Source: Lachnospiraceae bacterium
Lineage (GTDB): Bacteria; Bacillota; Clostridia; Lachnospirales; Lachnospiraceae
Length of the DNA: 64,000 nt
Reading direction: 5' to 3'
NCBI GenBank assembly: GCA_910576335.1
Contig: CAJTIU010000019.1
Location: 34,665-98,664 of the forward strand
The notes below the pieces were generated by a model. The model saw only the letters and a program-made list of their open reading frames with translations. It had not been told where the DNA came from and searched no databases. Each line of letters begins with the position of its first letter. Within the stretch, counting starts at the first letter, position 1. The translations under genes and the position numbers were made by a program. Of this stretch, positions 26,706 to 35,797 are shown piece after piece.

Positions 26706-27803
26706 ATGTATGATTATTTGATTGCAGGCTCCGGCCTGTTCGGAGCGATATTTGCCCATGAGGCGAAAAAGAGAGGGAAGAGCTGCCTGGTAGTAGAAAA
26801 GAGAGGGCATATTGGCGGGAATATCTATACAGAAGAGGTGGAAGGTATTCAGGTACACCGGTATGGAGCCCATATTTTCCATACGAGTAATCAGAAGGTG
26901 TGGGATTATATCCGGCAGTTTGCACAGTTTAACCGGTATACGAATTCGCCGGTAGCTGTATATAAGGGCGAGGTGTATAACCTTCCGTTCAACATGAATA
27001 CCTTTAACCGGATGTGGGGCGTAATTACGCCTGCCCAGGCAAGGCAGCGGATTGAGGAGCAGAAGCGGGAGTGCCAGATCAGCAGTCCGAAGAACCTGGA
27101 GGAGCAGGCAGTCAGTCTTGTAGGCAGGGACATTTATGAAAAGCTGGTTAAGGGTTATACGGAAAAGCAGTGGGGGCGCAGAGCATGTGAGCTTCCGCCG
27201 GAGATCATCAAGAGACTTCCGGTAAGATTCACGTACGATAATAATTATTTTAATGACAGCTATCAGGGAATACCGGTGGGAGGCTATACACAGATTATTG
27301 AGAAGATGCTTGAGGGAACCTGTGTCCGGCTGAATACGGATTATCTGGAGCACCGGGAAGAGCTTCGGGGACTTGCAGAGAAGGTGGTCTATACTGGTCC
27401 GGTTGACGCGTATTTTGACTACCGGTATGGGGAGCTTGAATACCGCTCTGTCCGTTTTGAGACAGAGGTGCTTGATGAAGAGAACTACCAGGGGAATGCG
27501 GTTGTGAATTATACAGAATATGAGGTTCCGTATACCCGTATTATTGAACATAAGCATTTTGAATTCGGACAGCAGCCGAAAACGGTTATATCAAAGGAAT
27601 ATTCTTCACCATGGAAGCGGGGGGATGAGCCCTATTATCCGGTGAATAATGAGAGAAATAATGCTTTATATGAGAGATATGCAGCTCTTGCAGAGCAGGA
27701 AAGGAATGTGACGTTCGGGGGAAGATTAGGAAAATACAGGTATTACGACATGCATCATGTGGCTGCGGAAGCATTGAAGTGTGTGGATGAGGAGCTGGGA
27801 TAA
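26706..27803 (+). CDS. glf: UDP-galactopyranose mutase
   Basis: 365 residues. It converts UDP-galactopyranose to UDP-galactofuranose with a reduced FAD. Visible motifs: GSGLFG dinucleotide fold at the N-terminus, GGNIYTEE near 43, RYGAHIFHT near 60, and a C-terminal GGRLGKYRYYDMH with the FAD/substrate arginine near 340. ATG 26706 follows AGGTGA; the in-frame GTG at 26697 is less likely. It starts 9 bases after glmS, so the two are one transcript. Its presence implies the surface polymer contains galactofuranose. Confidence 0.95.
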   Translation: MYDYLIAGSGLFGAIFAHEAKKRGKSCLVVEKRGHIGGNIYTEEVEGIQVHRYGAHIFHTSNQKVWDYIRQFAQFNRYTNSPVAVYKGEVYNLPFNMNTFNRMWGVITPAQARQRIEEQKRECQISSPKNLEEQAVSLVGRDIYEKLVKGYTEKQWGRRACELPPEIIKRLPVRFTYDNNYFNDSYQGIPVGGYTQIIEKMLEGTCVRLNTDYLEHREELRGLAEKVVYTGPVDAYFDYRYGELEYRSVRFETEVLDEENYQGNAVVNYTEYEVPYTRIIEHKHFEFGQQPKTVISKEYSSPWKRGDEPYYPVNNERNNALYERYAALAEQERNVTFGGRLGKYRYYDMHHVAAEALKCVDEELG

Positions 27804-27844
27804 CTGATCTTTAGTGAATTCCGGCTAAGAAGGAAAGGCTGATT

Positions 27845-29257
27845 ATGTCAAGAAATAAAACACAGCTTATGGCTGCACAGAATGCCGCTGTCAGAAAGAG
27901 AAGACGGGACAGGAAAAAAAAGAGGATTGCCATACTGGTGACAGAGGTGATTATCTTTTCCCTGCTTGCGGGCGCGGCATTCGTGATGGCAAAGTATGAT
28001 AAGTTTCAGACAGTAACCATTAATAAAAATGATCTTGGGATCAACGACGGAATCGGGCAGGAGGGCTATACAACGGTTGCCCTGTTCGGCGGAGATTCCA
28101 GGGACGGGCAGTTGGAAGAGGGGACTCATGCGGATACCATGATTATCGCTGCCATTGATAATGAGACAAGGGAGATCCGGATGGCATCTGTCTACCGGGA
28201 TACTCTTTTGAAACAGAAGAACGGCGATTATCAGAAGGCTAATTATGCTTATTTTTCAGGAGGTCCCGGTGAAGCGTTAAGTATGCTGAACAAGAATCTG
28301 GATCTGGATATCGAGGATTACGTGACAGTAGATTTTAAAGCCCTGGTGGATAGCATTGATCTGTTGGGCGGAATCGATATAGACATTAAAGAAGAGGAGC
28401 TAAAACCACTGAATAAATATATCCAGGAGACGGCAAAAGTGGCGGGTACACAGGCAAATGGCTTTTCGGAGGCCGGAAAGCAGCATCTGGATGGTGCGCA
28501 GGCTGTAACCTATGCAAGAATACGTTCTACAGCCGGAGGAGACTATACCCGGACAGAGCGTCAGCGTCTGGTGATTGAGAAGCTGTTCGAAAAGGTGATG
28601 AAGACAAATCTGTCAACTGTTAATAAGATTGTAGACAAGGTATTTCCGCAGGTGTCCACGAGCTTTACGCTAAAAGAACTCCTGGCTCTGGCGTCTGGTA
28701 TGATGAAGTATGAACTGGGTGAGAATACAGGTTTTCCGATTGATAAGACCGACGGAGAGTTTGGAACAGTGGGAAGCATCGTGATTCCCATTGGCCTGAC
28801 GGAAAATGTGGTGAAGCTTCATGAATTTTTGTACCCCAAGGAAACAAAGTATACTCCTTCCAGTACAGTGGAGGAGATTGCGGCGGATATTACATTCCAG
28901 ACCGGAGTGTCCTCAGATTATACAGAGGGTGACGCTGTACAGAATACAGGAGACGCCGGAGGCAGCCAGGACACAGAGGGAACCGGCTCATATACCGGAG
29001 ATACCGGGGCAGCAGACCAGTACGGAGGAGACACCGGGGGAACGGATCCTTACGGAGGAGATGCGGGGGCAGCAGACCCTTACGGCGGAGATGCAGGGAC
29101 AGCAGACCCTTATGCCGGAGACACAGGCATGGCAGACCCTTACGGAGGAGATACCGGGGCAGCAGACCCTTACGGCGGAGACACAGGGGGAACAGATCCT
29201 TATGCCGGAGATACGGGGGGAACAGAGACGTATACCGGTGATCAGACAGAACAATAA
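27845..29257 (+). CDS. LCP family glycopolymer transferase (LytR-CpsA-Psr), paralog 2
   Basis: 470 residues. A basic start and one membrane span (about 27-48) precede the LCP domain: FGGDSRDG near 79, SVYRDT near 117, LLGGI near 178 and YARIRSTAGGDYTRTERQR near 220. It is close to paralog 1 over the catalytic domain, but residue 81 region reads GGDSR where paralog 1 reads GIDSR. The tail is a 10-residue repeat (GDTGGTDPYG type), eight units. GGAAAGG precedes the ATG; the gene is the third in the glmS-glf transcript. Confidence 0.9.
   Translation: MSRNKTQLMAAQNAAVRKRRRDRKKKRIAILVTEVIIFSLLAGAAFVMAKYDKFQTVTINKNDLGINDGIGQEGYTTVALFGGDSRDGQLEEGTHADTMIIAAIDNETREIRMASVYRDTLLKQKNGDYQKANYAYFSGGPGEALSMLNKNLDLDIEDYVTVDFKALVDSIDLLGGIDIDIKEEELKPLNKYIQETAKVAGTQANGFSEAGKQHLDGAQAVTYARIRSTAGGDYTRTERQRLVIEKLFEKVMKTNLSTVNKIVDKVFPQVSTSFTLKELLALASGMMKYELGENTGFPIDKTDGEFGTVGSIVIPIGLTENVVKLHEFLYPKETKYTPSSTVEEIAADITFQTGVSSDYTEGDAVQNTGDAGGSQDTEGTGSYTGDTGAADQYGGDTGGTDPYGGDAGAADPYGGDAGTADPYAGDTGMADPYGGDTGAADPYGGDTGGTDPYAGDTGGTETYTGDQTEQ
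28997..29236 (+). repeat. Ten-residue coding repeat (GDxGxxDPYG)
   Basis: Eight 30-bp units encode a repeated GD-T/A-G-x-x-D-P-Y-G in the C-terminus of LCP paralog 2. Units differ by synonymous and a few amino acid changes. Such tails probably reach through the wall; number may vary between strains. Confidence 0.8.
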
Positions 29258-29278
29258 GAAGAGAATTGAGGTAGGAAT

Positions 29279-30874
29279 ATGAAGATAGGAAAAAAGATCA
29301 GTGCCGTCATATTAGCGTTTTTTTTGAGCATATCATGCGGGTCAGTGGCGGTCTATGCGTCCGATGGCAATATCACATTTTCAGATCCTGAGACAGCAGT
29401 TGGCGAGATGGTAGACATCAAATGTGCTGTCCGTTCAACAGCCGGCAACATCAGTAAGGTTGAGATGACACTCAGCTATGACAGTGATTCACTTCGTTTT
29501 GAATCAGGAGAAGGAGTTACGAAGGAGGAGGACGGTACGCTGTCCTTCCAGGATGCGGGCGGCTCTTCGGAGATTGCTTTTGTCATGCAGTTCCAGGCGC
29601 TGAAGGAAGGAAGTGCCAGTGTTTCCATATCCAGCGCGACGGTAAGCTCGGGAGACGGCAGTGCCATGACCATGGAGGAAGGGAATTCATCGGTATCCAT
29701 CGCTGCAGGAGATCCGTCCAAGATCAAGGAGGACGGGGAGTCTGATGAGGGAGGAAGTAAGAAGAAAAAGAAAAAAAAGTCAGGTAAAGTGGAGGATATG
29801 CAGGTCACGATTGGTGAAAACTCCTATACGCTGACGGATGATTTTGCTGATGCGGATATCCCGGCAGGATATGCAAAGACCACCATAACGTTAGAAGGCG
29901 GAGAACGCCAGATGGTGACAAATGAAGCGGAGAATATTTATCTTGGCTATCTGCGTGATCCAAAGGATGTAGGAGACTTTTATATATACAACCAGGAGAA
30001 CGCCACATTTTCCCCGTACGAGGAGGTTCCAATCTCGGATACCACATCCATTATCGTGCTCAGCGATACATCCAAGGTTAAACTTCCGGATACCTATAAA
30101 AAGGCAGGACTGACCCTCAATGACAAAGAATTTCCTGTGTGGCAGGATAATGAACATGAGGGATATTATGTGATGTACGCCATGAATAACAAGGGTGAGA
30201 CCGGTTACTATCAGTATGATTCCGAGGAGGGAACCTACCAGCGTATTGAGATCGCGGCAGCAGCTAAGACGGAGACGAAGAAGAGCTCCGGGCTGGCAGG
30301 AAAGATTACGGATTTCCTGGACCGGCATTTCCAGATTGCAGCGATCATTGCAGGAGTGCTTGGGCTTATTATCCTGATCATTATTATCGTGCTTGCGGTG
30401 AAGTTAAGGAACCGGAACATTGAACTGGATGATCTGTATGATGAATATGGGATTGATCCGGAGGACGATGAACCGCAGGTTATGGAAAGAGAGAATAAAA
30501 AAGAGAAGAAACCGTTATTCGGGCATCGTAAGGATGATGACGAGGATGATTTTGACGAAGATGATTTCGATGATGATGATGACTTTGAAGATGAGGATGA
30601 TTTTAAGGAGACAGGACTGAATGTCCGCAGGGTCAGACCAGATGAGGATGATTTTGAAGAGGACTTTGAGGAAGATGATCTTGAAGAGGACGACATTTTT
30701 TCTGACAAGAGGCTGGAACGGTACGACACGAAGACGATCAGGGAGAGTATGGTGATCGGTGATATTGATGACAGGGGCGATCTGGATGATCTTCTGGAGG
30801 ATCTGTCAGGGAAAAGACCGGGGCATCAGGAGGATGATGATGCATTCAAGGTTGACTTTGTTGATCTTGATTAA
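29279..30874 (+). CDS. Cohesin-like membrane protein with acidic cytoplasmic tail
   Basis: 531 residues. A signal peptide (about 1-28) leads to a beta-rich extracellular domain like cohesin/carbohydrate-binding folds (VDIKCAVRS, SYDSDSLRFESGEG, IAFVMQF at about 40-140), then a lysine-rich linker, another folded stretch, a single membrane span (about 352-375) and a cytoplasmic tail of ~150 residues loaded with Asp and Glu (DEDDFDEDDFDDDDD). GAGGTAGG precedes the ATG. It follows the LCP gene by 21 bases. I do not recognise an exact family; it could scaffold or sense the surface polymer, which is inference. Confidence 0.7.
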   Translation: MKIGKKISAVILAFFLSISCGSVAVYASDGNITFSDPETAVGEMVDIKCAVRSTAGNISKVEMTLSYDSDSLRFESGEGVTKEEDGTLSFQDAGGSSEIAFVMQFQALKEGSASVSISSATVSSGDGSAMTMEEGNSSVSIAAGDPSKIKEDGESDEGGSKKKKKKKSGKVEDMQVTIGENSYTLTDDFADADIPAGYAKTTITLEGGERQMVTNEAENIYLGYLRDPKDVGDFYIYNQENATFSPYEEVPISDTTSIIVLSDTSKVKLPDTYKKAGLTLNDKEFPVWQDNEHEGYYVMYAMNNKGETGYYQYDSEEGTYQRIEIAAAAKTETKKSSGLAGKITDFLDRHFQIAAIIAGVLGLIILIIIIVLAVKLRNRNIELDDLYDEYGIDPEDDEPQVMERENKKEKKPLFGHRKDDDEDDFDEDDFDDDDDFEDEDDFKETGLNVRRVRPDEDDFEEDFEEDDLEEDDIFSDKRLERYDTKTIRESMVIGDIDDRGDLDDLLEDLSGKRPGHQEDDDAFKVDFVDLD

Positions 30875-30884
30875 AGAGAATCGG

Positions 30885-30919
30885 GGTTCGGAAAATTATA
30901 ATAGTTTTTCGAACCTTTT
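30885..30919 (+). terminator. Likely rho-independent terminator
   Basis: GGTTCGGAAAA and TTTTTCGAACC pair (one mismatch) and are followed by TTTT. It lies between the cohesin-like gene and prmA, separating the surface block from the housekeeping block. Confidence 0.6.
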
Positions 30920-30936
30920 ATAAAAGGAGAATATAC

Positions 30937-31890
30937 ATGAAGTGGAAGCAGTTTCGCCTGAAAACAACGACTATGGCTGAGGATATTGTAAGCAGTATGC
31001 TCGCTGATCTGGGTGTGGAGGGCGTTCAGATTGAAGATAAGATTCCTCTTTCACAGGAGGATAAGGAGCAGATGTTTGTGGATATTCTTCCAGATGTTCC
31101 GGAGGATGACGGATGTGCATATCTGACCTTTTATCTGGAAGAGAAGGGAGAGAAGGAGGAGCTTCTTAAGAGGATAAAAGAGGAGCTTGAGGCGATGGGC
31201 GCCTATATGGATGTGGGAGACTGTACCATAGAGGAATCCGAGACAGAGGATGTGGACTGGGTAAATAACTGGAAGCAGTATTTTCACCAGTTTCTGATTG
31301 ATGATATTCTTGTGATTCCTTCCTGGGAGAAGGTTAAGGAGGAGGACCAGGGAAAGCTTGTGGTTCACATTGACCCGGGAACGGCTTTTGGGACAGGGAT
31401 GCATGAGACGACGCAGCTGTGCATCCGTGCGATCAGAAAGTATGTGACAGAGGGCTCTCTTGTGCTTGATGTAGGCTGCGGGAGCGGGATTCTCGGCATG
31501 CTTGCGCTAAAATTCGGCGCCCGGTATTGTGTGGGAACGGATCTGGATCCCTGTGCGGTTACAGCGTCCCATGAGAATATGGAAGTGAACGGCATTGGGA
31601 GAGACCGTTATGAGATTATAGCAGGAAATATTATTGATGACCAAGGAATTCAGGAGGCAGTGGGTTTCGGGAAATATGATATTGTTGCGGCGAATATTCT
31701 GGCTGATGTTCTGGTGCCCCTTACACCTGTGATCGTCCGCCATATGAAGCCGGGGGCCGTGTATATTACCAGCGGTATCATTGACGCTAAGGAAGAGACA
31801 GTGAAGGATGCCGTGAAGGCAGCGGGGCTTGAGATTCTTGAGGTAAATCATCAGGGCGAATGGGTATCTGTCGTGGCAGGAAAGAAGTAG
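30937..31890 (+). CDS. prmA: Ribosomal protein L11 methyltransferase
   Basis: 317 residues. It trimethylates ribosomal protein L11 using S-adenosylmethionine. The N-terminal substrate-binding region is followed by PGTAFGTGMHETT near 148 and the SAM site LDVGCGSGILGM near 180-190, then VAANILADVLVPL near 250. Length fits the family. AAAGGAG lies before the ATG. The rsmE gene starts three bases after its stop, so the pair is co-transcribed. Confidence 0.95.
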   Translation: MKWKQFRLKTTTMAEDIVSSMLADLGVEGVQIEDKIPLSQEDKEQMFVDILPDVPEDDGCAYLTFYLEEKGEKEELLKRIKEELEAMGAYMDVGDCTIEESETEDVDWVNNWKQYFHQFLIDDILVIPSWEKVKEEDQGKLVVHIDPGTAFGTGMHETTQLCIRAIRKYVTEGSLVLDVGCGSGILGMLALKFGARYCVGTDLDPCAVTASHENMEVNGIGRDRYEIIAGNIIDDQGIQEAVGFGKYDIVAANILADVLVPLTPVIVRHMKPGAVYITSGIIDAKEETVKDAVKAAGLEILEVNHQGEWVSVVAGKK

Positions 31891-31893
31891 AGG

Positions 31894-32634
31894 ATGCAGA
31901 ATTTTTTTGTGACTCCTTCCCAGGTGGAGGGGGATAGGGTTGTGATTGACGGTTCCGATGTGAATCATATGAAAAATGCACTTCGTATGCGGTGCGGTGA
32001 GCGGCTCATGGTAAGCGATGGCAACAACATGCGTTATCTATGCGAGGTGGCTGGCTACGAAGCGGGGGAGGCAGTGCTTCAGATTCTGGAAGAGCAGGAG
32101 ACAGATACAGAGCTCCCATGCAGGATCAGCCTCTTTCAAGGATTGCCGAAACAGGAAAAGATGGAGCTGATCGTGCAGAAATGTGTGGAGCTTGGAGTCT
32201 GTGAGATTATACCGACAGCCACAAAGCGGTGTGTTGTGAAGCTGGATGATAAAAAGGCAGAGAAAAAGACGGCGCGCTGGCAGCAGATTGCAGAAAGTGC
32301 GGCAAAGCAGGCGGGGCGCGGGATGATCCCCCGGGTCTGGGAGCCGCTTGCGTACTGTGACGCGCTTAAGAGGGCGAAGGAGCTGGATGTTCTTCTGATT
32401 CCCTATGAGCTTGCAGAGGGAATGGCAGAGACAAAGCGTGTGATTGAGTCCATTGAGCCTGGACAGTCAGTGGGAATTCTGATCGGTCCGGAGGGTGGCT
32501 TTGAGAAGGAGGAAGTGAGACTGGCATTAGAGGCCGGGGCAAGAGAGATTACACTTGGAAAGCGCATTTTACGGACCGAGACAGCAGGGCTTGCGATTCT
32601 TTCTGTGCTCATGTTCCATTTAGAGGGAAACTGA
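31894..32634 (+). CDS. rsmE: 16S rRNA m3U1498 methyltransferase
   Basis: 246 residues. It has an N-terminal PUA-like region (FFVTPSQVEGDRVVIDGSDVNH) and a C-terminal SPOUT knot with LIGPEGGFEKEEV near 191 and LGKRILRTETAGLAIL near 220, the family signature. It methylates U1498 of 16S rRNA. It follows prmA directly, a common order in Firmicutes. Confidence 0.95.
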   Translation: MQNFFVTPSQVEGDRVVIDGSDVNHMKNALRMRCGERLMVSDGNNMRYLCEVAGYEAGEAVLQILEEQETDTELPCRISLFQGLPKQEKMELIVQKCVELGVCEIIPTATKRCVVKLDDKKAEKKTARWQQIAESAAKQAGRGMIPRVWEPLAYCDALKRAKELDVLLIPYELAEGMAETKRVIESIEPGQSVGILIGPEGGFEKEEVRLALEAGAREITLGKRILRTETAGLAILSVLMFHLEGN

Positions 32635-32655
32635 CATATTCTATAGTAAGCGGAT

Positions 32656-32693
32656 GTAACAGCCCGGACAGGGCAGTCTGTCCGGGCTGTTAC
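32656..32693. terminator. Perfect 16-bp hairpin between rsmE and cysteine desulfurase
   Basis: GTAACAGCCCGGACAG and CTGTCCGGGCTGTTAC pair fully around a six-base loop. No T-run follows, so it could be a stabilising hairpin or repeat instead of a terminator. The GTAACAG edge resembles the GTTACTG palindromes. Confidence 0.5.
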
Positions 32694-32723
32694 AGGCGAA
32701 TAAAAGAAAAAGGAAGTGAATAT

Positions 32724-33884
32724 ATGAGAGAGGTCTATCTGGATAACTCTGCCACTACGCGGGCTTACGATGAGGTCGGGGAGCTGGTGAAAAGAGTTCT
32801 GTGCGAGGACTATGGGAATCCGTCTTCCATGCATGCGAAGGGCATAGAGGGAGAGAAATATATAAAAGAGGCAAAGGACACACTGGCCGGGCTGTTTAAG
32901 GTACAGGCAAAGGAGATCTTCTTTACCTCTGGGGGAACGGAGAGTGACAACCTGGCGCTGATCGGTGCTGCAAGGGCGAATAAGCGTGCAGGAAATCATC
33001 TGATCACATCAGCGATCGAGCATCCTGCTATTATTAACACCATGCGTTACCTGGAAGAGGAAGAGGGCTTCCGGGTTACGTATCTCCCGGTGGACCGCTA
33101 CGGAAGAATCCGCCTGGACGCCTTGAAGGATGCGCTGTGTGAGGACACGATTCTTGTGTCAGTCATGTATGTGAATAACGAGGTGGGTTCTGTACAGCCA
33201 ATCCAGGAGGCGGCAGGGATTGTAAAGGCATATAACAAAAGGATCCTGTTCCATGTGGATGCAGTGCAGGGCTTTGGAAAGTACCGTATTTATCCCAAGC
33301 GGCTGAAGGTGGATCTGTGTTCTATAAGCGGACATAAGATTCACGGGCCAAAAGGAACCGGCGCACTCTACATCGGAGAGCATGTGAAGATCCACCCCAT
33401 TGTATTTGGGGGAGAGCAGCAGAAAAATATACGATCCGGCACGGAAAATGTACCGGGTATCGCAGGGCTTTCTCTTGCGGCAAGGATGATCTACAAGAAT
33501 CTGGATGAGAAGGTAGACAGGATGCGTACTTTCAAGCAGTATTTTATCAGCGGAGTGACGCAGATTGAGAATACGGCAGTACACGGTCTGTATGACGAGA
33601 CATCAGCGCCGCACATTATCAGTGTGGGATTTGCCGGAATCCGGAGCGAGGTTCTGCTTCACGCACTGGAGGAGAAGGGAATCTATGTATCCTCTGGCTC
33701 GGCATGCTCATCCAACCATCCCCAGGTAAGCGGTGTTCTTAAGGGGATCGGCGCCCGCCAGGAATTCCTGGATGCGACACTCAGGTTCAGCATGTCGGAA
33801 TTTACAACCAGAGAGGAGATGGACTATACGCTGGATACGTTATATCATATCGTACCAGTGCTTCGGAAATATACCAGACGTTAA
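32724..33884 (+). CDS. Cysteine desulfurase (NifS/IscS type)
   Basis: 386 residues, a PLP enzyme that takes sulfur from cysteine. Motifs: YLDNSATT at the start, the PLP lysine in SISGHKIHGPKG near 203, and the persulfide cysteine in SSGSACSS near 325. It precedes thiI by 58 bases, which fits sulfur delivery for 4-thiouridine in tRNA. AAGGAAG lies before the ATG. It could also supply iron-sulfur clusters. Confidence 0.95.
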   Translation: MREVYLDNSATTRAYDEVGELVKRVLCEDYGNPSSMHAKGIEGEKYIKEAKDTLAGLFKVQAKEIFFTSGGTESDNLALIGAARANKRAGNHLITSAIEHPAIINTMRYLEEEEGFRVTYLPVDRYGRIRLDALKDALCEDTILVSVMYVNNEVGSVQPIQEAAGIVKAYNKRILFHVDAVQGFGKYRIYPKRLKVDLCSISGHKIHGPKGTGALYIGEHVKIHPIVFGGEQQKNIRSGTENVPGIAGLSLAARMIYKNLDEKVDRMRTFKQYFISGVTQIENTAVHGLYDETSAPHIISVGFAGIRSEVLLHALEEKGIYVSSGSACSSNHPQVSGVLKGIGARQEFLDATLRFSMSEFTTREEMDYTLDTLYHIVPVLRKYTRR

Positions 33885-33942
33885 TACAGAAACAATTACT
33901 GAAAATACTGGTGAAGGATGAATAGAAGAGGAGAAAAAGACA

Positions 33943-35130
33943 ATGCGTTTTTCCACATTTTTGTTAAAATACGGTGAGATAGGAATTAAGGGAAAGAACC
34001 GGTATCTGTTTGAAGATGCGCTGGTGCGCCGGGTAAGGCATGCCCTTTCCGGTGCAGACGGCAGCTTCCGGGTATACAAGTCCCAGGCAAGAGTTTATGT
34101 GGACTGTGAGGGCGAGTATGACTATGAGGAGGTTACAGATAGGCTTAAGAGGGTCTTCGGGCTGGTGGGCATCTGTCCGGTTGTACGTCTTATGGACCGG
34201 GGATTTGAGGAACTGAAAAAGGATGCAGTCACATATATGGATGAAACCTATCCGGACAAAAAACTGACCTTCAAGGTGGAGACCAGGCGGGCAAAAAAAA
34301 CCTACCCCATGAATTCTATGGAGATCAGCCGTGACCTGGGGGAGGCAATCCTCCATGCATTCCCGGATATCCGGGTGGATGTACATCATCCGGACGTTAT
34401 GCTGAATGTGGAGGTGCGTACAGACGGAATCTACATCTACTCCCGCGTCATCCCGGGAGCCGGCGGCATGCCGGTGGGAACCAGCGGGACAGCCATGCTC
34501 CTGCTGTCAGGGGGGATTGACAGCCCTGTGGCGGGTTATATGATCGCAAAGCGGGGAGTGGAGATTGAGGCGGTCTATTTCCATGCACCTCCGTATACGA
34601 GCGAGCGAGCGAAGCAGAAGGTGGTTGATCTGGCGCAGATTGTGTCGCGTTATGCAGGAAAGCTTAAGCTCCATGTAGTGAATTTTACAGATATACAGCT
34701 TTACATCTATGACCAGTGTCCTCATGATGAGCTGACGATTATTATGCGCCGCTATATGATGCGGATTGCAGAACATTTTGCAAGAAAGGACGGCTGTCTG
34801 GGACTGATTACGGGAGAGAGCATCGCCCAGGTGGCAAGCCAGACCATGCAGAGCCTTGCCGCTACAGATGATGTCTGCCAGATGCCGGTCTACCGGCCGT
34901 TAATTGGCTTTGACAAACGGGATATTGTAAGCCTTGCAGAGGAGATCGGGACTTTTGAGACGTCCATCCAGCCATTCGAGGACTGCTGTACGATCTTTGT
35001 GGCAAAGCATCCGGTGACAAAGCCAAAGGTGGATGTGATCCGGCATTCTGAAGAGAAGCTTGCAGAAAGGATTGATGAGCTGGTAAAGACAGCGGTTGAG
35101 ACGGCAGAAGTAATAAGGATTGGAGAGTAG
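33943..35130 (+). CDS. thiI: tRNA 4-thiouridine sulfurtransferase ThiI
   Basis: 395 residues. An N-terminal ferredoxin-like and THUMP region binds tRNA; the adenylating PP-loop is LLLSGGIDSPVAGYM near 186. Late cysteines occur in CQMPVYRP and DCCTIFVAKHP. There is no C-terminal rhodanese domain (the E. coli protein is about 480 residues), so sulfur likely comes straight from the upstream cysteine desulfurase. AGAGGAG precedes the ATG. Confidence 0.95.
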   Translation: MRFSTFLLKYGEIGIKGKNRYLFEDALVRRVRHALSGADGSFRVYKSQARVYVDCEGEYDYEEVTDRLKRVFGLVGICPVVRLMDRGFEELKKDAVTYMDETYPDKKLTFKVETRRAKKTYPMNSMEISRDLGEAILHAFPDIRVDVHHPDVMLNVEVRTDGIYIYSRVIPGAGGMPVGTSGTAMLLLSGGIDSPVAGYMIAKRGVEIEAVYFHAPPYTSERAKQKVVDLAQIVSRYAGKLKLHVVNFTDIQLYIYDQCPHDELTIIMRRYMMRIAEHFARKDGCLGLITGESIAQVASQTMQSLAATDDVCQMPVYRPLIGFDKRDIVSLAEEIGTFETSIQPFEDCCTIFVAKHPVTKPKVDVIRHSEEKLAERIDELVKTAVETAEVIRIGE

Positions 35131-35205
35131 GCGGGGAAGCGCGTGACCTGGCCCGCGGGCATCCGGATCATTCGGGCCGCTGCGCCAGGATGGCAGCAGA
35201 TGGCA

Positions 35206-35243
35206 GCAAAAAAAGGAGCTTCGCAGACGAAACTCCTTTTGCT
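35206..35243 (-). terminator. Terminator of the HPr-like gene
   Basis: Read on the minus strand, AAAAGGAG and CTCCTTTTTTTGC form a stem with a long T-run, 46-80 bases downstream of the HPr-like gene. On the plus strand the same stem ends in TTTT and may also stop thiI transcription. Confidence 0.7.
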
Positions 35244-35288
35244 GCAGGAACCGGTCAGTGCCTTCGCGGTTAAATTTACGTTTTTCCC

Positions 35289-35531
35289 TTATTCTCCGTC
35301 AACAAGATACTCTTTCAGTGTCTCAAGAATATTATTCATGTCAGCCTCACTTGCATGGATGTTGAGCTCAATCGGTTTGGACAGGTCTAAGCTGAAGATT
35401 CCCATGATAGATTTTGCATCTATAACATATCTGCCGGACACAAGATCGAAATCATAATCAAACTTTGTAATTGAGTTTACAAAAGACTTTACCTTATCAA
35501 TTGAATTTAAAGAGATTAATACTGTTTTCAT
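35289..35531 (-). CDS. HPr-like protein without the active histidine
   Basis: 80 residues on the minus strand. The fold matches HPr: the regulatory serine loop KSIMGIFSLDLSKP (residues about 40-53) is nearly consensus for HPr Ser46. But the site normally holding LHARP reads LNSIDKVK, so His15 is absent and it cannot take phosphate from enzyme I in the normal way. It could be a regulator instead of a sugar-transport carrier. AAGGAGG precedes the ATG (minus strand). It is divergent to mtaB across a palindrome-rich gap. Confidence 0.85.
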   Translation of the reverse strand: MKTVLISLNSIDKVKSFVNSITKFDYDFDLVSGRYVIDAKSIMGIFSLDLSKPIELNIHASEADMNNILETLKEYLVDGE

Positions 35532-35629
35532 TGGAAATATCCTCCTTATTTCATGTTATGTTATTATCTTAAAAGCATTGGGCGGAAAAGTCAAGAAACA
35601 ATTTACCAAAGATATACAGGAATTTAATC

Positions 35630-35762
35630 GTTACTGTTCACACAGGTCTGTGCATTTGCTGCACAGACCGTAAGAAAGTGATTCAGGGGTGAGCAAATCT
35701 CACTTGCGGAGCGAATTTTAGATGGATTTGCGGATGTTACTGGTCACGGAGTCAACAGTAAC
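35630..35762. repeat. GTTACTG palindromic repeat, complex copy
   Basis: GTTACTGTTCACACA at the left, an inner perfect hairpin GGTCTGTGC-atttgct-GCACAGACC, and at the right GTTACTGGTCACGGAGTC then AACAGTAAC. Outer arms begin with TTAATC-GTTACTG and end with CAGTAAC-ATTTAATC. It fills the gap between the HPr-like gene and mtaB. Confidence 0.7.
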
Positions 35763-35797
35763 ATTTAATCGGATTATTTATAACAGGGGGTATGGAC

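Noticed and set aside
30235..30729. Minus-strand serine-rich frame
   Set aside because: It is the antisense of the acidic repeat tail (GAT/GAG read backwards) of the cohesin-like gene.
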